Of a DNA stretch of 64,000 nt, positions 53,248 to 61,784 are shown in pieces. Position numbers and translations under genes: made by a program. The notes under the pieces were generated by a model. The model was not told the origin of the DNA and ran no database searches. It saw nothing but the letters and a program-made list of their open reading frames with translations. Each line of letters starts with the position of its first letter. Position 1 is the first letter of the stretch. This stretch comes from an uncultured Desulfobacter sp. (GTDB lineage Bacteria; Desulfobacterota; Desulfobacteria; Desulfobacterales; Desulfobacteraceae), in contig NZ_OY762614.1 of assembly GCF_963666145.1 (NCBI RefSeq), forward strand, positions 3,214,501 to 3,278,500, given 5' to 3'.

Positions 53248-53570
53248 AATTACCCTACCACCTCACTTTTTGTTGGGGCCATCAATCTGGGCTGTTTATA
53301 TGTCATACATTTTATTGTTGCCGATGTCTGGGGTAAATGTCTGTTCGTCTTTTATGTTTGCCTGATTCTCCATTTTTATAGATGTCCGGATGCTCTCTTT
53401 CCCGTAACCGGCTCGAACGTTTTGAAAAATACCGGCCTGAAAATCATGATATTTCAATATTAAATTATGGATCAATGTTATAGACTATGGGGTAGTCGGG
53501 GGGGCTGGGTGTTGACTGTCCGGGGCCATTTAGCGGCTGTAATGTTAAAAACAATTCGTCGGGGAAAATT
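53248..53570. other. 323-base gap, no gene
   Basis: No supported ORF. Probably holds the promoter of the SagB-like gene. The ribosome site GGGGAAAA precedes that start. Confidence 0.45.
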
Positions 53571-54344
53571 ATGAAGGATGACGCGCGTAAAAAGTATCGA
53601 TACTTTCTTAAAGATAGTATCCGTAAAACAATTTCTTTTCAGTTGACGGATCAAAATCAGGGTGTTCCGGTGCCGCCCATTGAAAAGCCATGCCCTGGGG
53701 ACGCAATCCTAATAGATCTTCCAGGGCCGGATGAATGGAACGGTATTCCCAAGGCAGATCTCACGCACGCTATCGGCAACAGAAAAAGTCACCGGGTGTA
53801 TCTGAATCAAAGCCTTTCCAAGGAAGAAGTGGCATATCTTCTGTGGTGTACCCAGGGGGTCAGGGGTAAACGATTCCAGGGCCATGCATACCGAACCGTC
53901 CCTTCTGCAGGATGCCGCCATGCATTTGAAACCTATCTGGCCGTTTTTAATGTGGACGATATTGAACCTGGCGTTTACCGATATTTACCCCTTTCCCATC
54001 AACTGGTCTTTGAATTTGAGGATGGAATGCTGTCGGAAAAGATGATTATTGCTTCACTTAACCAGCCTTACCCGGGCAAATCCGCCGTCACGTTCATCTG
54101 GTCTGCCGTGCCGTATAGAATGGAGTGGCGGTATGGGTTGGCAGCCCATAAGGTCATTGCGCTGGATGCCGGTCATGTCTGCCAGAATTTATATCTTGCC
54201 TGTGAAGCGATTGGTGCCGGCACCTGCGCCATCGCGGCCTATGATCAGGAAGAATTGGATGAACTGCTGGGTCTTGACGGCGAAGAGGAATTTTCAATAT
54301 ACCTTGCCCCTGTGGGGAAGGTGAACGGTAAGAAGAAAAAGTAA
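53571..54344 (+). CDS. SagB/ThcOx-type FMN dehydrogenase (nitroreductase fold)
   Basis: A 257-residue protein of the nitroreductase fold with SagB/ThcOx features: SHRVYLNQSLSKEEVAYLLWCTQG (FMN binding strand), RTVPSAGCRHAFETYLAV, and a late ACEAIGAGTCAIAAYD. In azole-peptide clusters such enzymes oxidise thiazolines; most stand-alone members have no known substrate. No cyclodehydratase or precursor peptide is nearby, so it is a stand-alone type. It is convergent with nadA. Confidence 0.83.
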   Translation: MKDDARKKYRYFLKDSIRKTISFQLTDQNQGVPVPPIEKPCPGDAILIDLPGPDEWNGIPKADLTHAIGNRKSHRVYLNQSLSKEEVAYLLWCTQGVRGKRFQGHAYRTVPSAGCRHAFETYLAVFNVDDIEPGVYRYLPLSHQLVFEFEDGMLSEKMIIASLNQPYPGKSAVTFIWSAVPYRMEWRYGLAAHKVIALDAGHVCQNLYLACEAIGAGTCAIAAYDQEELDELLGLDGEEEFSIYLAPVGKVNGKKKK

Positions 54345-54379
54345 CAAATTAAGGTCGACGCATGTCCTCTGCCATTAAA

Positions 54380-54430
54380 CGTGCGCCCCAAGATGTATAT
54401 TGAAATGAAATATGTATCTTGGGGCGCACG
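54380..54430. terminator. bidirectional terminator between sagB-like gene and nadA
   Basis: A 22-base inverted repeat with two mismatches: arm CGTGCGCCCCAAGATGTATATT-like left (54380-54401) and its complement at 54409-54430, loop of 7. It lies in the convergent gap, 36 bases after one stop and 30 before the other. Confidence 0.8.
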
Positions 54431-54459
54431 GGAATCTATTTTCTGTTTTGGCTGAAGAG

Positions 54460-55374
54460 CTATTTGGTATTAATCATTTTTTTTACGGCATCAAGGGCCT
54501 TGATACGGGTCTCTTCTTCAACCGTTACTCTGCCGGACATGGTTTCAAGGCAGTCCAGAATATCCTGCAATTGCGTTTTTTTCATGTCTGCACAGAGCAG
54601 TTGCTCCGATGCCGGGAAAAAGGTTTTTGCCGGGTATGCCTTTGAAATGGGGTGGAGCAGGCCTGTTTCCGTCCCTATAATGAACTGGTCGGCCGAACTT
54701 TCCCCGACAAACCGGATCATTCCCGACGTGGACTGGATGCTGTCGGCAAGTTCAAGTACCTCCGGGGTGCACTCCGGGTGGGCGACAAACAGGGCGTCGG
54801 GGTGGGCGGTTTTTGCCGCTTTGACCGCTTCGGCACTTAAATCGTTGTGAAAGGGACAGTAACCGTCCCAGAAATGAACCTTTTTATCGGTATGAGCCGC
54901 CGCATATCGGGCCAGGTTTCGGTCCGGCGTCATGAGTACTTCATCTGCCCCCAATGAATTGACTACTTTGACCACGTTGGCTGAGGTGCAGCAAATATCA
55001 GAGACTGCCTTTACGGCGGCGGATGAGTTGACGTAGGTAATCACAGGGATGCCGCCAAGCTCTTCTTTACGTTTGACAAGGGCCTTGGGGGTAACCATGT
55101 CTGCCATGGGGCACCCGGCCTCTGGATTGGGCATGAGCACGATTTTATCCGGACACAGAATGGCTGCCGTTTCAGCCATAAAGCGTACCCCGCAGCAGAC
55201 AATAATGTCCGCATCCGTGGCAGCCGCCTTGATGCTCATTTCAAGGGAATCACCGCACAGATCCGCGACATCCTGGATCGGGGCGGATTGGTAATTGTGG
55301 GCCAGGATGATAGCCTTTTTGTTCTTGGCCAGATCCCGGATCTTCTGGTGGAGTGTGGAATTTGTAGTCGTCAT
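54460..55374 (-). CDS. nadA: quinolinate synthase
   Basis: A 304-residue NadA that condenses iminoaspartate with DHAP, with one 4Fe-4S cluster held by three cysteines. Visible family motifs: ILAHNYQ near the start, GDSLEMS, CGVRFMAETA, GCPMADMV, HPECTPEV and a late LLCADMKKT. The gene lies 3' of lolA with a 4-base stop-start overlap. NadB and NadC are not in the window. Confidence 0.94.
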   Translation of the reverse strand: MTTTNSTLHQKIRDLAKNKKAIILAHNYQSAPIQDVADLCGDSLEMSIKAAATDADIIVCCGVRFMAETAAILCPDKIVLMPNPEAGCPMADMVTPKALVKRKEELGGIPVITYVNSSAAVKAVSDICCTSANVVKVVNSLGADEVLMTPDRNLARYAAAHTDKKVHFWDGYCPFHNDLSAEAVKAAKTAHPDALFVAHPECTPEVLELADSIQSTSGMIRFVGESSADQFIIGTETGLLHPISKAYPAKTFFPASEQLLCADMKKTQLQDILDCLETMSGRVTVEEETRIKALDAVKKMINTK

Positions 55375-56042
55375 TGCTCTATTTCTATAATTTCAGTCCC
55401 TGGTGGGGGGGTAAATTCAAATATCTGTTCGTCTATTGCACTGAACTGGATATTGGTGAATATAAATTTAGTGGTATCTCCGTAAATATTTTCGGTTTCC
55501 ACGACGGGAATTTCATATCCCGGAAGATCCACAGTAATACGTATTTTTGCAAGTTCAGGCGTTTGTTTTTTAGGCGTCAGTATCAGTTGTGCAAAATTGT
55601 CTCCCGATTCGCCAGGCTCAACGGTAAACTCTTCTCTGATTTTGCGAATATCAGCCAGAAATGCGCCTCCGGAACCGGATTGGAAGAACGGGGCGGCATT
55701 GCCTGTCATCACCTGGTTCTCTTCGGGGCGGTAGATCCACAGTTCTTTTCCGTTGGTGATGATTTCATGGTTGTCTGAACTTTCATATGCCCATTTCATT
55801 TTTCCCGGGTGACTGAACCAGGCCTTTCCTTTGGCCGTTTCAGTCACGTCCAGAGCAGTCAGGTGCGAGGCCTGTTCAAAATCTGCACTGAAGCTTTTGT
55901 TGGCGTACTTTGCTTCAATGCCCGATACGATTTGGGCGGTTTTATTCTCAAGGGACTGGGCGGCGTAGCAAGGCAAGGTTGTCAGCAATATGGAAATCAG
56001 GATCATTACCCATGTATGAAAATGTTGTTTGACCGACGTCAT
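55371..56042 (-). CDS. lolA: outer-membrane lipoprotein carrier protein LolA
   Basis: A 223-residue protein with a signal peptide (WVMILISILLTTLPCYA). The LolA half-barrel has KSFSADFEQASH, GKAWFSHPGKMKWAYES and NGKELWIYRPEENQV. It ferries lipoproteins from LolCDE to LolB. It overlaps nadA by 4 bases, an unusual pairing that suggests operon merging rather than related roles. Confidence 0.9.
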   Translation of the reverse strand: MTSVKQHFHTWVMILISILLTTLPCYAAQSLENKTAQIVSGIEAKYANKSFSADFEQASHLTALDVTETAKGKAWFSHPGKMKWAYESSDNHEIITNGKELWIYRPEENQVMTGNAAPFFQSGSGGAFLADIRKIREEFTVEPGESGDNFAQLILTPKKQTPELAKIRITVDLPGYEIPVVETENIYGDTTKFIFTNIQFSAIDEQIFEFTPPPGTEIIEIEQ

Positions 56043-56080
56043 TTTATTTCCCTCTTATATATAATATATTGCAATGGCGG

Positions 56081-57670
56081 TTATTTGAGCAGAATTTCCA
56101 TGGCCTTGCGTTTGTCTTCGGCATAAATTCTTCGCAGTTTGGGTTTCTCGATTTTTCCGGTGGGATTTCTGGGGACATCACCGAAAAATATTTTTTTCAG
56201 TTGTTTGTACCTGGGGAGTTTGCTCTGGAAATCAAGAATATCCTGTTCGCACATCATGGTATTGGGTTTGAGGCTTATAATGCCGGCAGGGATCTCCCCT
56301 AAACGTTCGTCGGGCACACCAATCACCGCAATGTCCCGTATCTTTTCATGCTTGAGAAAGAAATTTTCAATCTCCACAGGAAAAATGTTTTCACCACCGT
56401 AGATGATCACATCTTTTTTACGGTCCACAAGCCAGATAAATCCGTCCTTGTCATACCTGGCCATGTCTCCGGTGTACAACCATCCGTTTTTGATGGTTTT
56501 GGACGTGGCCTCGGGATTTTTGTAGTATTCTTTCATCATCCCCGGGCCTTTGACAATCAGTTCGCCGGTTTCACCAAAGGGCAGACCGTTGCCCTGTTTG
56601 TCCACGATTTTAGCCTGCCAGCCGTATCCGGGAATACCGATGGGGCCGATTCTATCAGCATTTTCCACCCCTAAATGGACACACCCGGGGCCGGAAGATT
56701 CGGTCAAGCCGTAATTGGTGTCGTAATCCTGACCCGGAAAATGTTTGCGCCAGTTTCGGATCAGACTTGGAGGGACAGGTTGGGCGCCGATGTGCAAGAG
56801 ACGCCACTGGGAAAGATTGTAGTCGGCGGGCTTGATCCGGCCGTCTTCAATGGCAATGAGGATGTCATGGGCCCAGGGCACCAGCAGCCACACAATGGTG
56901 CATTTTTCTTCGGAGACGGCCTCAATGATCCATTCAGACTTGACCCCGTTGAGCAGGACACATTTGCCCCCCACCAGAAAAGAACCCATCCAGTGCATTT
57001 TAGCACCCGTATGGTACAGGGGGGGGATGCACAGGAATACGTCATCGTGGGTCTGTCCGTGGTGGTTGTGTTCCACCTCGCATGCATGCATTAACGCTTT
57101 GTGGGTATGCAGCACCGCCTTGGGGGTACCCGTGGTGCCGGAGGTGAAGTACAAGGCCGCATCGTCCTCCGGGGTGAGGTCGACATCCGGCGGTGTGATT
57201 CCGTCGGCTTCACAGATGAATTGGTCAAAAGCGCAGGCCCAGGCCGGGCAAGCCTCTTTTGGTCCTGTGTATATCCACAATTTTACAAACCGGGATAATT
57301 CCTGTCTGACTTCCTCTATGCGTTCTATAAATTCAGGTCCGAAAACAAACACCTTGGCTTCTGCGGTCACGGTGCACAAACGGATTTTGTCTGACTCAAA
57401 TCTGAAATTCAAGGGTGCAATCCAGGCCCCGGTATATAAAACGCCGAAATAGATAGGCAGCCACGCCAGGCTGTTGGTCATGAGCTGAACCACGGTATCG
57501 CCTTTTTTAATACCTTGTGCCTGAAGGGCATTGGCAGTCTGAACGCTTTGTCTGTAAAAATCGGACCAAGTGATCTCTTCGCGCCGGCCCGAGGCCGGGG
57601 TTCGTTCGATTAACGCAGCTTTTTCCGGGTAACGTGTGTTGTTCTGCCCGAGGATGTCAGTAATGATCAT
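56081..57670 (-). CDS. acyl-CoA synthetase (AMP-forming)
   Basis: A 529-residue adenylate-forming ligase. Motifs: A3 YFTSGTTGTPK, A5 NYGLTESSG, A7 YTGDMARYDKDGF, A8 VDRKKDVIIYGGENIFPVEIE and the A10 lysine in NPTGKIEKP. It activates a carboxylic acid, probably fatty or aromatic, with CoA. Substrate choice is not visible. Start at 57670 is ATG; it lies 38 bases from lolA on the same strand. Confidence 0.92.
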   Translation of the reverse strand: MIITDILGQNNTRYPEKAALIERTPASGRREEITWSDFYRQSVQTANALQAQGIKKGDTVVQLMTNSLAWLPIYFGVLYTGAWIAPLNFRFESDKIRLCTVTAEAKVFVFGPEFIERIEEVRQELSRFVKLWIYTGPKEACPAWACAFDQFICEADGITPPDVDLTPEDDAALYFTSGTTGTPKAVLHTHKALMHACEVEHNHHGQTHDDVFLCIPPLYHTGAKMHWMGSFLVGGKCVLLNGVKSEWIIEAVSEEKCTIVWLLVPWAHDILIAIEDGRIKPADYNLSQWRLLHIGAQPVPPSLIRNWRKHFPGQDYDTNYGLTESSGPGCVHLGVENADRIGPIGIPGYGWQAKIVDKQGNGLPFGETGELIVKGPGMMKEYYKNPEATSKTIKNGWLYTGDMARYDKDGFIWLVDRKKDVIIYGGENIFPVEIENFFLKHEKIRDIAVIGVPDERLGEIPAGIISLKPNTMMCEQDILDFQSKLPRYKQLKKIFFGDVPRNPTGKIEKPKLRRIYAEDKRKAMEILLK

Positions 57671-57740
57671 GTATAAGTCAGTTTAAATAATTCTTTTAAA
57701 GTTAAGCAACCCTGTCTCAATCTCATTTTAGCGGAAGCTC

Positions 57741-57866
57741 GTGTTTGAACGAAGAGTCACCCATATGCAAGGCGCAAAAAAATTTAAAACCGGAGCAACC
57801 TCATGGTTGTGAGGATTTTAAATTTTTTTTGCAACGCCGCATATGGGTGACTCTTCGTTCAAACAC
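57741..57866. repeat. 126-bp near-perfect cruciform element
   Basis: Perfect 28-bp arms (57741-57768 and 57839-57866; start GTGTTTGAACGAAGAGTC) continue inward with bulges (GGCG...AAAAAAATTTAAAA) to a small central hairpin CAACC-TCAT-GGTTG. Length and symmetry suggest a MITE or REP-like unit. It lies between dnaK and the acyl-CoA synthetase gene on the same strand. Confidence 0.8.
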
Positions 57867-57875
57867 CAAATAAAA

Positions 57876-57910
57876 AATCCTGCCGGGACAATATAGAGCA
57901 CGGCAGGATT
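57876..57910 (-). terminator. dnaK terminator (distal)
   Basis: AATCCTGCCG/CGGCAGGATT stem read on the minus strand, followed by a T-rich stretch. Confidence 0.8.
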
Positions 57911-57927
57911 ATATTCAACATCAAATT

Positions 57928-57963
57928 CCCGCCCTGAATCAGGACATCATAATTCAGGGCGGG
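57928..57963 (-). terminator. dnaK terminator (proximal)
   Basis: CCCGCCCTGAAT/ATTCAGGGCGGG 12-bp perfect stem, 20 bases past the dnaK stop. Two hairpins in tandem follow the gene. Confidence 0.75.
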
Positions 57964-57982
57964 ATAGTGCAATGGTCTGTTA

Positions 57983-59893
57983 CTATTTGTCTTTTTTGAC
58001 CTCTTCAAAATCCGCATCAACGACGTCATCATCGTCATTGGCAGAGCCAGCTCCGGCATCAGCACCGTCGGCCTGGCTGTCAGCCTGGGCCTGCTGGTAC
58101 ATCACTTCGGCCAGTTTGTGTGAGGCCTGAGACAATGTTTCGATTTTGGCCTTAATATCCTCAAGGTTGTCGGAGTCTTTGGCCTGCTTCAGGGCCTCGG
58201 CTGCATCCTCAATGGATTTTTTGGTGGCCGCATCCACTTTGTCCCCATGTTCTTTCAGGGTTTTTGCGGTCTGGTCCACCAGGGCCTCTGCCTGATTTTT
58301 GGTATCCACCAGGTCACGTTTTTTCTTGTCCTCTTCGGCATGCATCTCAGCGTCTTTGACCATACGGTCGATTTCATCGTCGCTCAAACCGGACGCTGCC
58401 GTGATCTGGATGGACTGTTCCTTGCCTGTGGCTTTGTCCTTGGCTGATACGTGAACAATACCGTTGGCATCAATGTCAAAGGTCACCTCAATCTGGGGAA
58501 CACCTCTGGGTGCCGGGGGAATGTCTGCCAAATCAAACTGCCCCAGGGTCTTATTGTCTGCGGACATCTGGCGTTCACCCTGGAGTACGTGAATGGATAC
58601 GGCAGGCTGGTTGTCGGCGGCCGTGGAGAACACCTGGCTCTTTTTGGTCGGGATGGTGGTGTTCTTTTCGATCAGGCGGGTCATGACGCCGCCAAGGGTT
58701 TCAATGCCCAGGGAGAGCGGTGTGACATCCAGCAGGAGCACGTCATTGACATCGCCCTGGAGTACGCCTGCCTGGACGGCGGCACCCATGGCAACTACCT
58801 CATCGGGGTTAACACCCTTGTGGGGTTTTTTGCCGAAGATTTTTTCAACACGTTCCTGGACCGCAGGCATACGAGTCATACCGCCGACCAGAACCACCTC
58901 GTCCACATCGCCAGGTTTTAAGTGTGCTTCTTTGAGTGCTGTTGTACAGGGAATTTCCAGTTTGTCCAGAAGATCGGCCACCAGAGACTCAAGTTTCGCT
59001 CTGGTCAATTTCATGTCCAGATGTTTGGGGCCGGATGCGTCCGCTGTAATAAAAGGCAGGTTGATGGTGGTCTCCGTAGAGGTGGACAGCTCCATTTTTG
59101 CCTTTTCAGCCGCTTCTTTGAGGCGCTGTAAAGCCATTTTGTCGGTTCGCAGGTCAATGCCCTGATCTTTTTTAAACTCACTTGCCAGGTGATTAATAAC
59201 ACGCAGGTCAAAGTCTTCACCGCCCAGGTGTGTGTCCCCGGAGGTGGATTTTACTTCAAAAACCCCGTCGCCGATTTCAAGGACGGATACGTCAAATGTA
59301 CCGCCGCCAAGGTCAAATACGGCAATTTTTTCTTCACCTTTTTTGTCCAGGCCATAGGCCAGGGATGCCGCTGTGGGTTCGTTGATGATACGTTTGACTT
59401 CAAGGCCTGCAATTTTACCGGCATCTTTGGTGGCCTGGCGCTGGCTGTCGTTAAAGTAGGCCGGAACCGTAATAACGGCTTCGGTTACGGGCTCTCCAAG
59501 GTAATCCTCCGCAGTTTTCTTGATATTGCTGAGAATAAAAGAGGAAACCTCGGCCGGACTGTATTGCTTGCCCCTGATATTGATCCGTGTGTCGCCGTTG
59601 GCGGCGGCTTCTATAATATACGGCAGAATGGGGATGTCGTCCTGGACTTCCTTTGAGCTGAATTTTCTGCCGATGAGGCGTTTTACACCGAAAATTGTAT
59701 TTTCAGGGTTTGTTACCGCCTGGCGCTTAGCCGCCTGGCCGACAATACGCTCCCCTGCTTCGGTGACCGCCACAATGGACGGTGTTGTTCTGCCGCCTTC
59801 GGCATTGGTGATGATTTTTGCCTCTCCACCAGTTTCCATGACCGCGACACATGAGTTGGTTGTGCCGAGGTCGATTCCTATAATTTTACCCAT
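57983..59893 (-). CDS. dnaK: molecular chaperone DnaK
   Basis: A 636-residue Hsp70. The ATPase domain begins IGIDLGTTNSCVAVMETG and has VPAYFNDSQRQATKDAG and FDLGGGTFDVSVLEIG. The linker and substrate domain begin DVLLLDVTPLSLGIETLGG. The C-terminus ends DDDVVDADFEEVKKD, the usual EEVKK tail. It lies 22 bases downstream of grpE. DnaJ and HrcA are not in the window. Confidence 0.97.
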   Translation of the reverse strand: MGKIIGIDLGTTNSCVAVMETGGEAKIITNAEGGRTTPSIVAVTEAGERIVGQAAKRQAVTNPENTIFGVKRLIGRKFSSKEVQDDIPILPYIIEAAANGDTRINIRGKQYSPAEVSSFILSNIKKTAEDYLGEPVTEAVITVPAYFNDSQRQATKDAGKIAGLEVKRIINEPTAASLAYGLDKKGEEKIAVFDLGGGTFDVSVLEIGDGVFEVKSTSGDTHLGGEDFDLRVINHLASEFKKDQGIDLRTDKMALQRLKEAAEKAKMELSTSTETTINLPFITADASGPKHLDMKLTRAKLESLVADLLDKLEIPCTTALKEAHLKPGDVDEVVLVGGMTRMPAVQERVEKIFGKKPHKGVNPDEVVAMGAAVQAGVLQGDVNDVLLLDVTPLSLGIETLGGVMTRLIEKNTTIPTKKSQVFSTAADNQPAVSIHVLQGERQMSADNKTLGQFDLADIPPAPRGVPQIEVTFDIDANGIVHVSAKDKATGKEQSIQITAASGLSDDEIDRMVKDAEMHAEEDKKKRDLVDTKNQAEALVDQTAKTLKEHGDKVDAATKKSIEDAAEALKQAKDSDNLEDIKAKIETLSQASHKLAEVMYQQAQADSQADGADAGAGSANDDDDVVDADFEEVKKDK

Positions 59894-59915
59894 AACAATT
59901 CCTTTCTAAATATCT

Positions 59916-60521
59916 TTAATCTTCCTGAGTAGTTTCTTGAGTCTGATTTTCAACTTTTTTTGAGACAACCACCATGGCCGGCCTGAGCAGTCTGTCGTGA
60001 AGCATGTATCCTTTTTGCAGGACATTTGTGACTGTGTTGTCCGGCACGTCATTATTCTGTGCATGGGTGACGGCCTGATGAAAATTGGGGTCAAAGGGCT
60101 GACTTTCAGCCTCAACCGGTGTTACGTTGAAGGATTCAAACAGTTTGAGCAACTCTTTGTGTGTCAGCTTTACGCCTTCAAGCAGACCGGCGTCCTCCAC
60201 TGCGTCAGTGGCCGAGTCAATGGCCCGCTCAAGGTTATCCACCACAGAGAGGAGCTGCCTGAAAATCGTTTCGTTGGCAAATTTCTTGAACTCATCAATT
60301 TCTCTTTGCTTACGCTTTTTGAAATTTTCAAATTCAGCAGATAATCTGAGCACTTTTTCTTTTTGTGCATTTAACTGATCTTCAAGCCCTGGTGTATCGT
60401 CCTGATCTTCCGGGGTATTTCCTTCATCGGAATTTTTTTGCTCGTCTGTCTCTGGAGTATTCGGGGTGTCGGGTTTTTCCTCGTTCCCGTCAGCTTTTTT
60501 TTTGTTCTCTTTGAGTACCAA
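59916..60521 (-). CDS. grpE: nucleotide exchange factor GrpE
   Basis: A 201-residue GrpE: acidic N-terminal tail (residues 1-50), a long coiled coil (LRLSAEFENFKKRKQREIDEFKKFANE), and the beta-domain phrases GVKLTHKELLKLFESFNVTPVE and PFDPNFHQAVTH. It releases ADP from DnaK. It begins the grpE-dnaK unit; no CIRCE element is visible upstream, so control is probably by another heat-shock system. Confidence 0.95.
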   Translation of the reverse strand: MVLKENKKKADGNEEKPDTPNTPETDEQKNSDEGNTPEDQDDTPGLEDQLNAQKEKVLRLSAEFENFKKRKQREIDEFKKFANETIFRQLLSVVDNLERAIDSATDAVEDAGLLEGVKLTHKELLKLFESFNVTPVEAESQPFDPNFHQAVTHAQNNDVPDNTVTNVLQKGYMLHDRLLRPAMVVVSKKVENQTQETTQED

Positions 60522-60680
60522 TGTGTTTGCTCCAAAATCCCTTATATCTAAGAGTTTAAAAGTTAATCAAATGATAAATTATGGCTGAAAAATAAGTCTG
60601 TTTGAAAACATGTCAAGAGATAAAAGGTAAGGTAAAAAAAAGAAAACCCGACTGACCAAATCGAGCGGATAATTGCGTGA

Positions 60681-60790
60681 CCGGGATCGATCCACGACAC
60701 TGAAGGGATCACTTATCGCTGCTTCCTTCCGGACCTGACGAGGTTCATGGCCTTCTGTTACGAGGCGACCAATCAGAATTACCCGCCCGG
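60681..60790 (-). ncRNA. ffs: signal recognition particle RNA (4.5S)
   Basis: On the minus strand the SRP core is GGTCAGGTCCGGAAGGAAGC (read opposite to 60724-60743), with the closing arms CCGGG/CCCGG near 60786-60790 and 60681-60685. It folds as the small bacterial SRP hairpin of about 100-110 bases. Ends are approximate. A hairpin CCCGGCT/AGCCGGG lies at its 5' side (60786-60804). Confidence 0.9.
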
Positions 60791-60969
60791 CTTGATCAGC
60801 CGGGAAGTTTTACTGTATACGTGGTTTTTAATTTAAATTCAAGGAGAAAATGAATTCGGATAATTTTTACCGGCTGTAAATTCGAAGATTATTTTTGGAT
60901 TTGAACAAAAATAGGTTTTAAGTTAATATATAAAATTAATTCAACCCGCCATTATAAAAGGAGAGAGAA

Positions 60970-61278
60970 ATGAGTGAAATCGTCACTACTGGGGATCAGA
61001 CTGTTATTAAGCCCGGTGAAGATGTGGTTGCGTCCATGGCTGAGGCCTTTAAAGGGGAACTGCTTTCCGCCGTCGATTCCTCCCAGGGTACCTTGATTAT
61101 TGATCTTGATGGCGTGAATATGGTGGATTCGGTTGGCATCGGTGTGATTATTGCCGTTTATAATACCTTGAGTCAGGCCAATCGTCAGTTAAAGGTCGTC
61201 AATGTTGCACAGGATATTTTCGGTTTGTTTTCAACCATGAGGCTGAACCGCCGTTTTACCGTGGAAGAAGCCGAATAA
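60970..61278 (+). CDS. STAS-domain anti-anti-sigma factor-like protein
   Basis: A 102-residue single STAS domain with the phosphorylatable-serine region VNMVDSVGIGVIIA (candidate Ser in DSVG) and the final VAQDIFGLFSTMRLNRRF. Such proteins respond to HPK/RsbW-type kinases or act in chemotaxis and secretion switches. The AGGAGA site precedes the ATG. No partner kinase is in the window. Confidence 0.85.
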   Translation: MSEIVTTGDQTVIKPGEDVVASMAEAFKGELLSAVDSSQGTLIIDLDGVNMVDSVGIGVIIAVYNTLSQANRQLKVVNVAQDIFGLFSTMRLNRRFTVEEAE

Positions 61279-61322
61279 GTTTCAATCAGGGTCTCGGTGA
61301 GGCTCAAATGTAGGATAGCCCA

Positions 61323-61682
61323 ATGCGTTTTTTTCTGATCTCTTTTCTGGTTTTTCTTATGGCTGTATTACCGTCCTGTAAAAGCGAGGACGACAATTAT
61401 GCCGGCGTCGGCAAGCTCATTGCCGACAGAAATAAGATGCGGTATCAGATTGCCGACGAGGCAGGGAATAATAAAGATGGTATTGGAGCATCAAATCAAA
61501 AAAAAGATTCCGGGGCCAAAGATGTATCAGAACAGGCGGCGTCCAAACCCCAATTATCAACGAACGTATTGGCTGAAAAACAGATTGTTATCGTTGATAC
61601 TGCCTCCGGAAAACCCCTTGGTCAAGGGGTTGCCTATGTAAATGCACAAGGTAAAATTGTAAAAATAAAATTGTCCAATTAA
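61323..61682 (+). CDS. putative lipoprotein, unknown
   Basis: A 119-residue protein with a lipoprotein signal (FLISFLVFLMAVLPSC) and a polar, low-complexity middle (residues 45-80), then a short beta-like tail. No family recognised. It lies 44 bases after the STAS gene and may be co-transcribed. Confidence 0.6.
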   Translation: MRFFLISFLVFLMAVLPSCKSEDDNYAGVGKLIADRNKMRYQIADEAGNNKDGIGASNQKKDSGAKDVSEQAASKPQLSTNVLAEKQIVIVDTASGKPLGQGVAYVNAQGKIVKIKLSN

Positions 61683-61784
61683 CTGAATTGGTATCTTAAC
61701 TTAATAAATCCCCTTGTTTTGATTCGGAATGTCTGACATTAAATAAGGCCCATATCTTAACCGTCCCAATGATAGGAGGTGCTT

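Noticed and set aside
53571..54344. Azole-peptide biosynthetic cluster
   Set aside because: Only the dehydrogenase is present; no YcaO or precursor peptide was found beside it.
60522..60680. CIRCE operator upstream of grpE
   Set aside because: No TTAGCACTC-N9-GAGTGCTAA inverted repeat is present in the leader.
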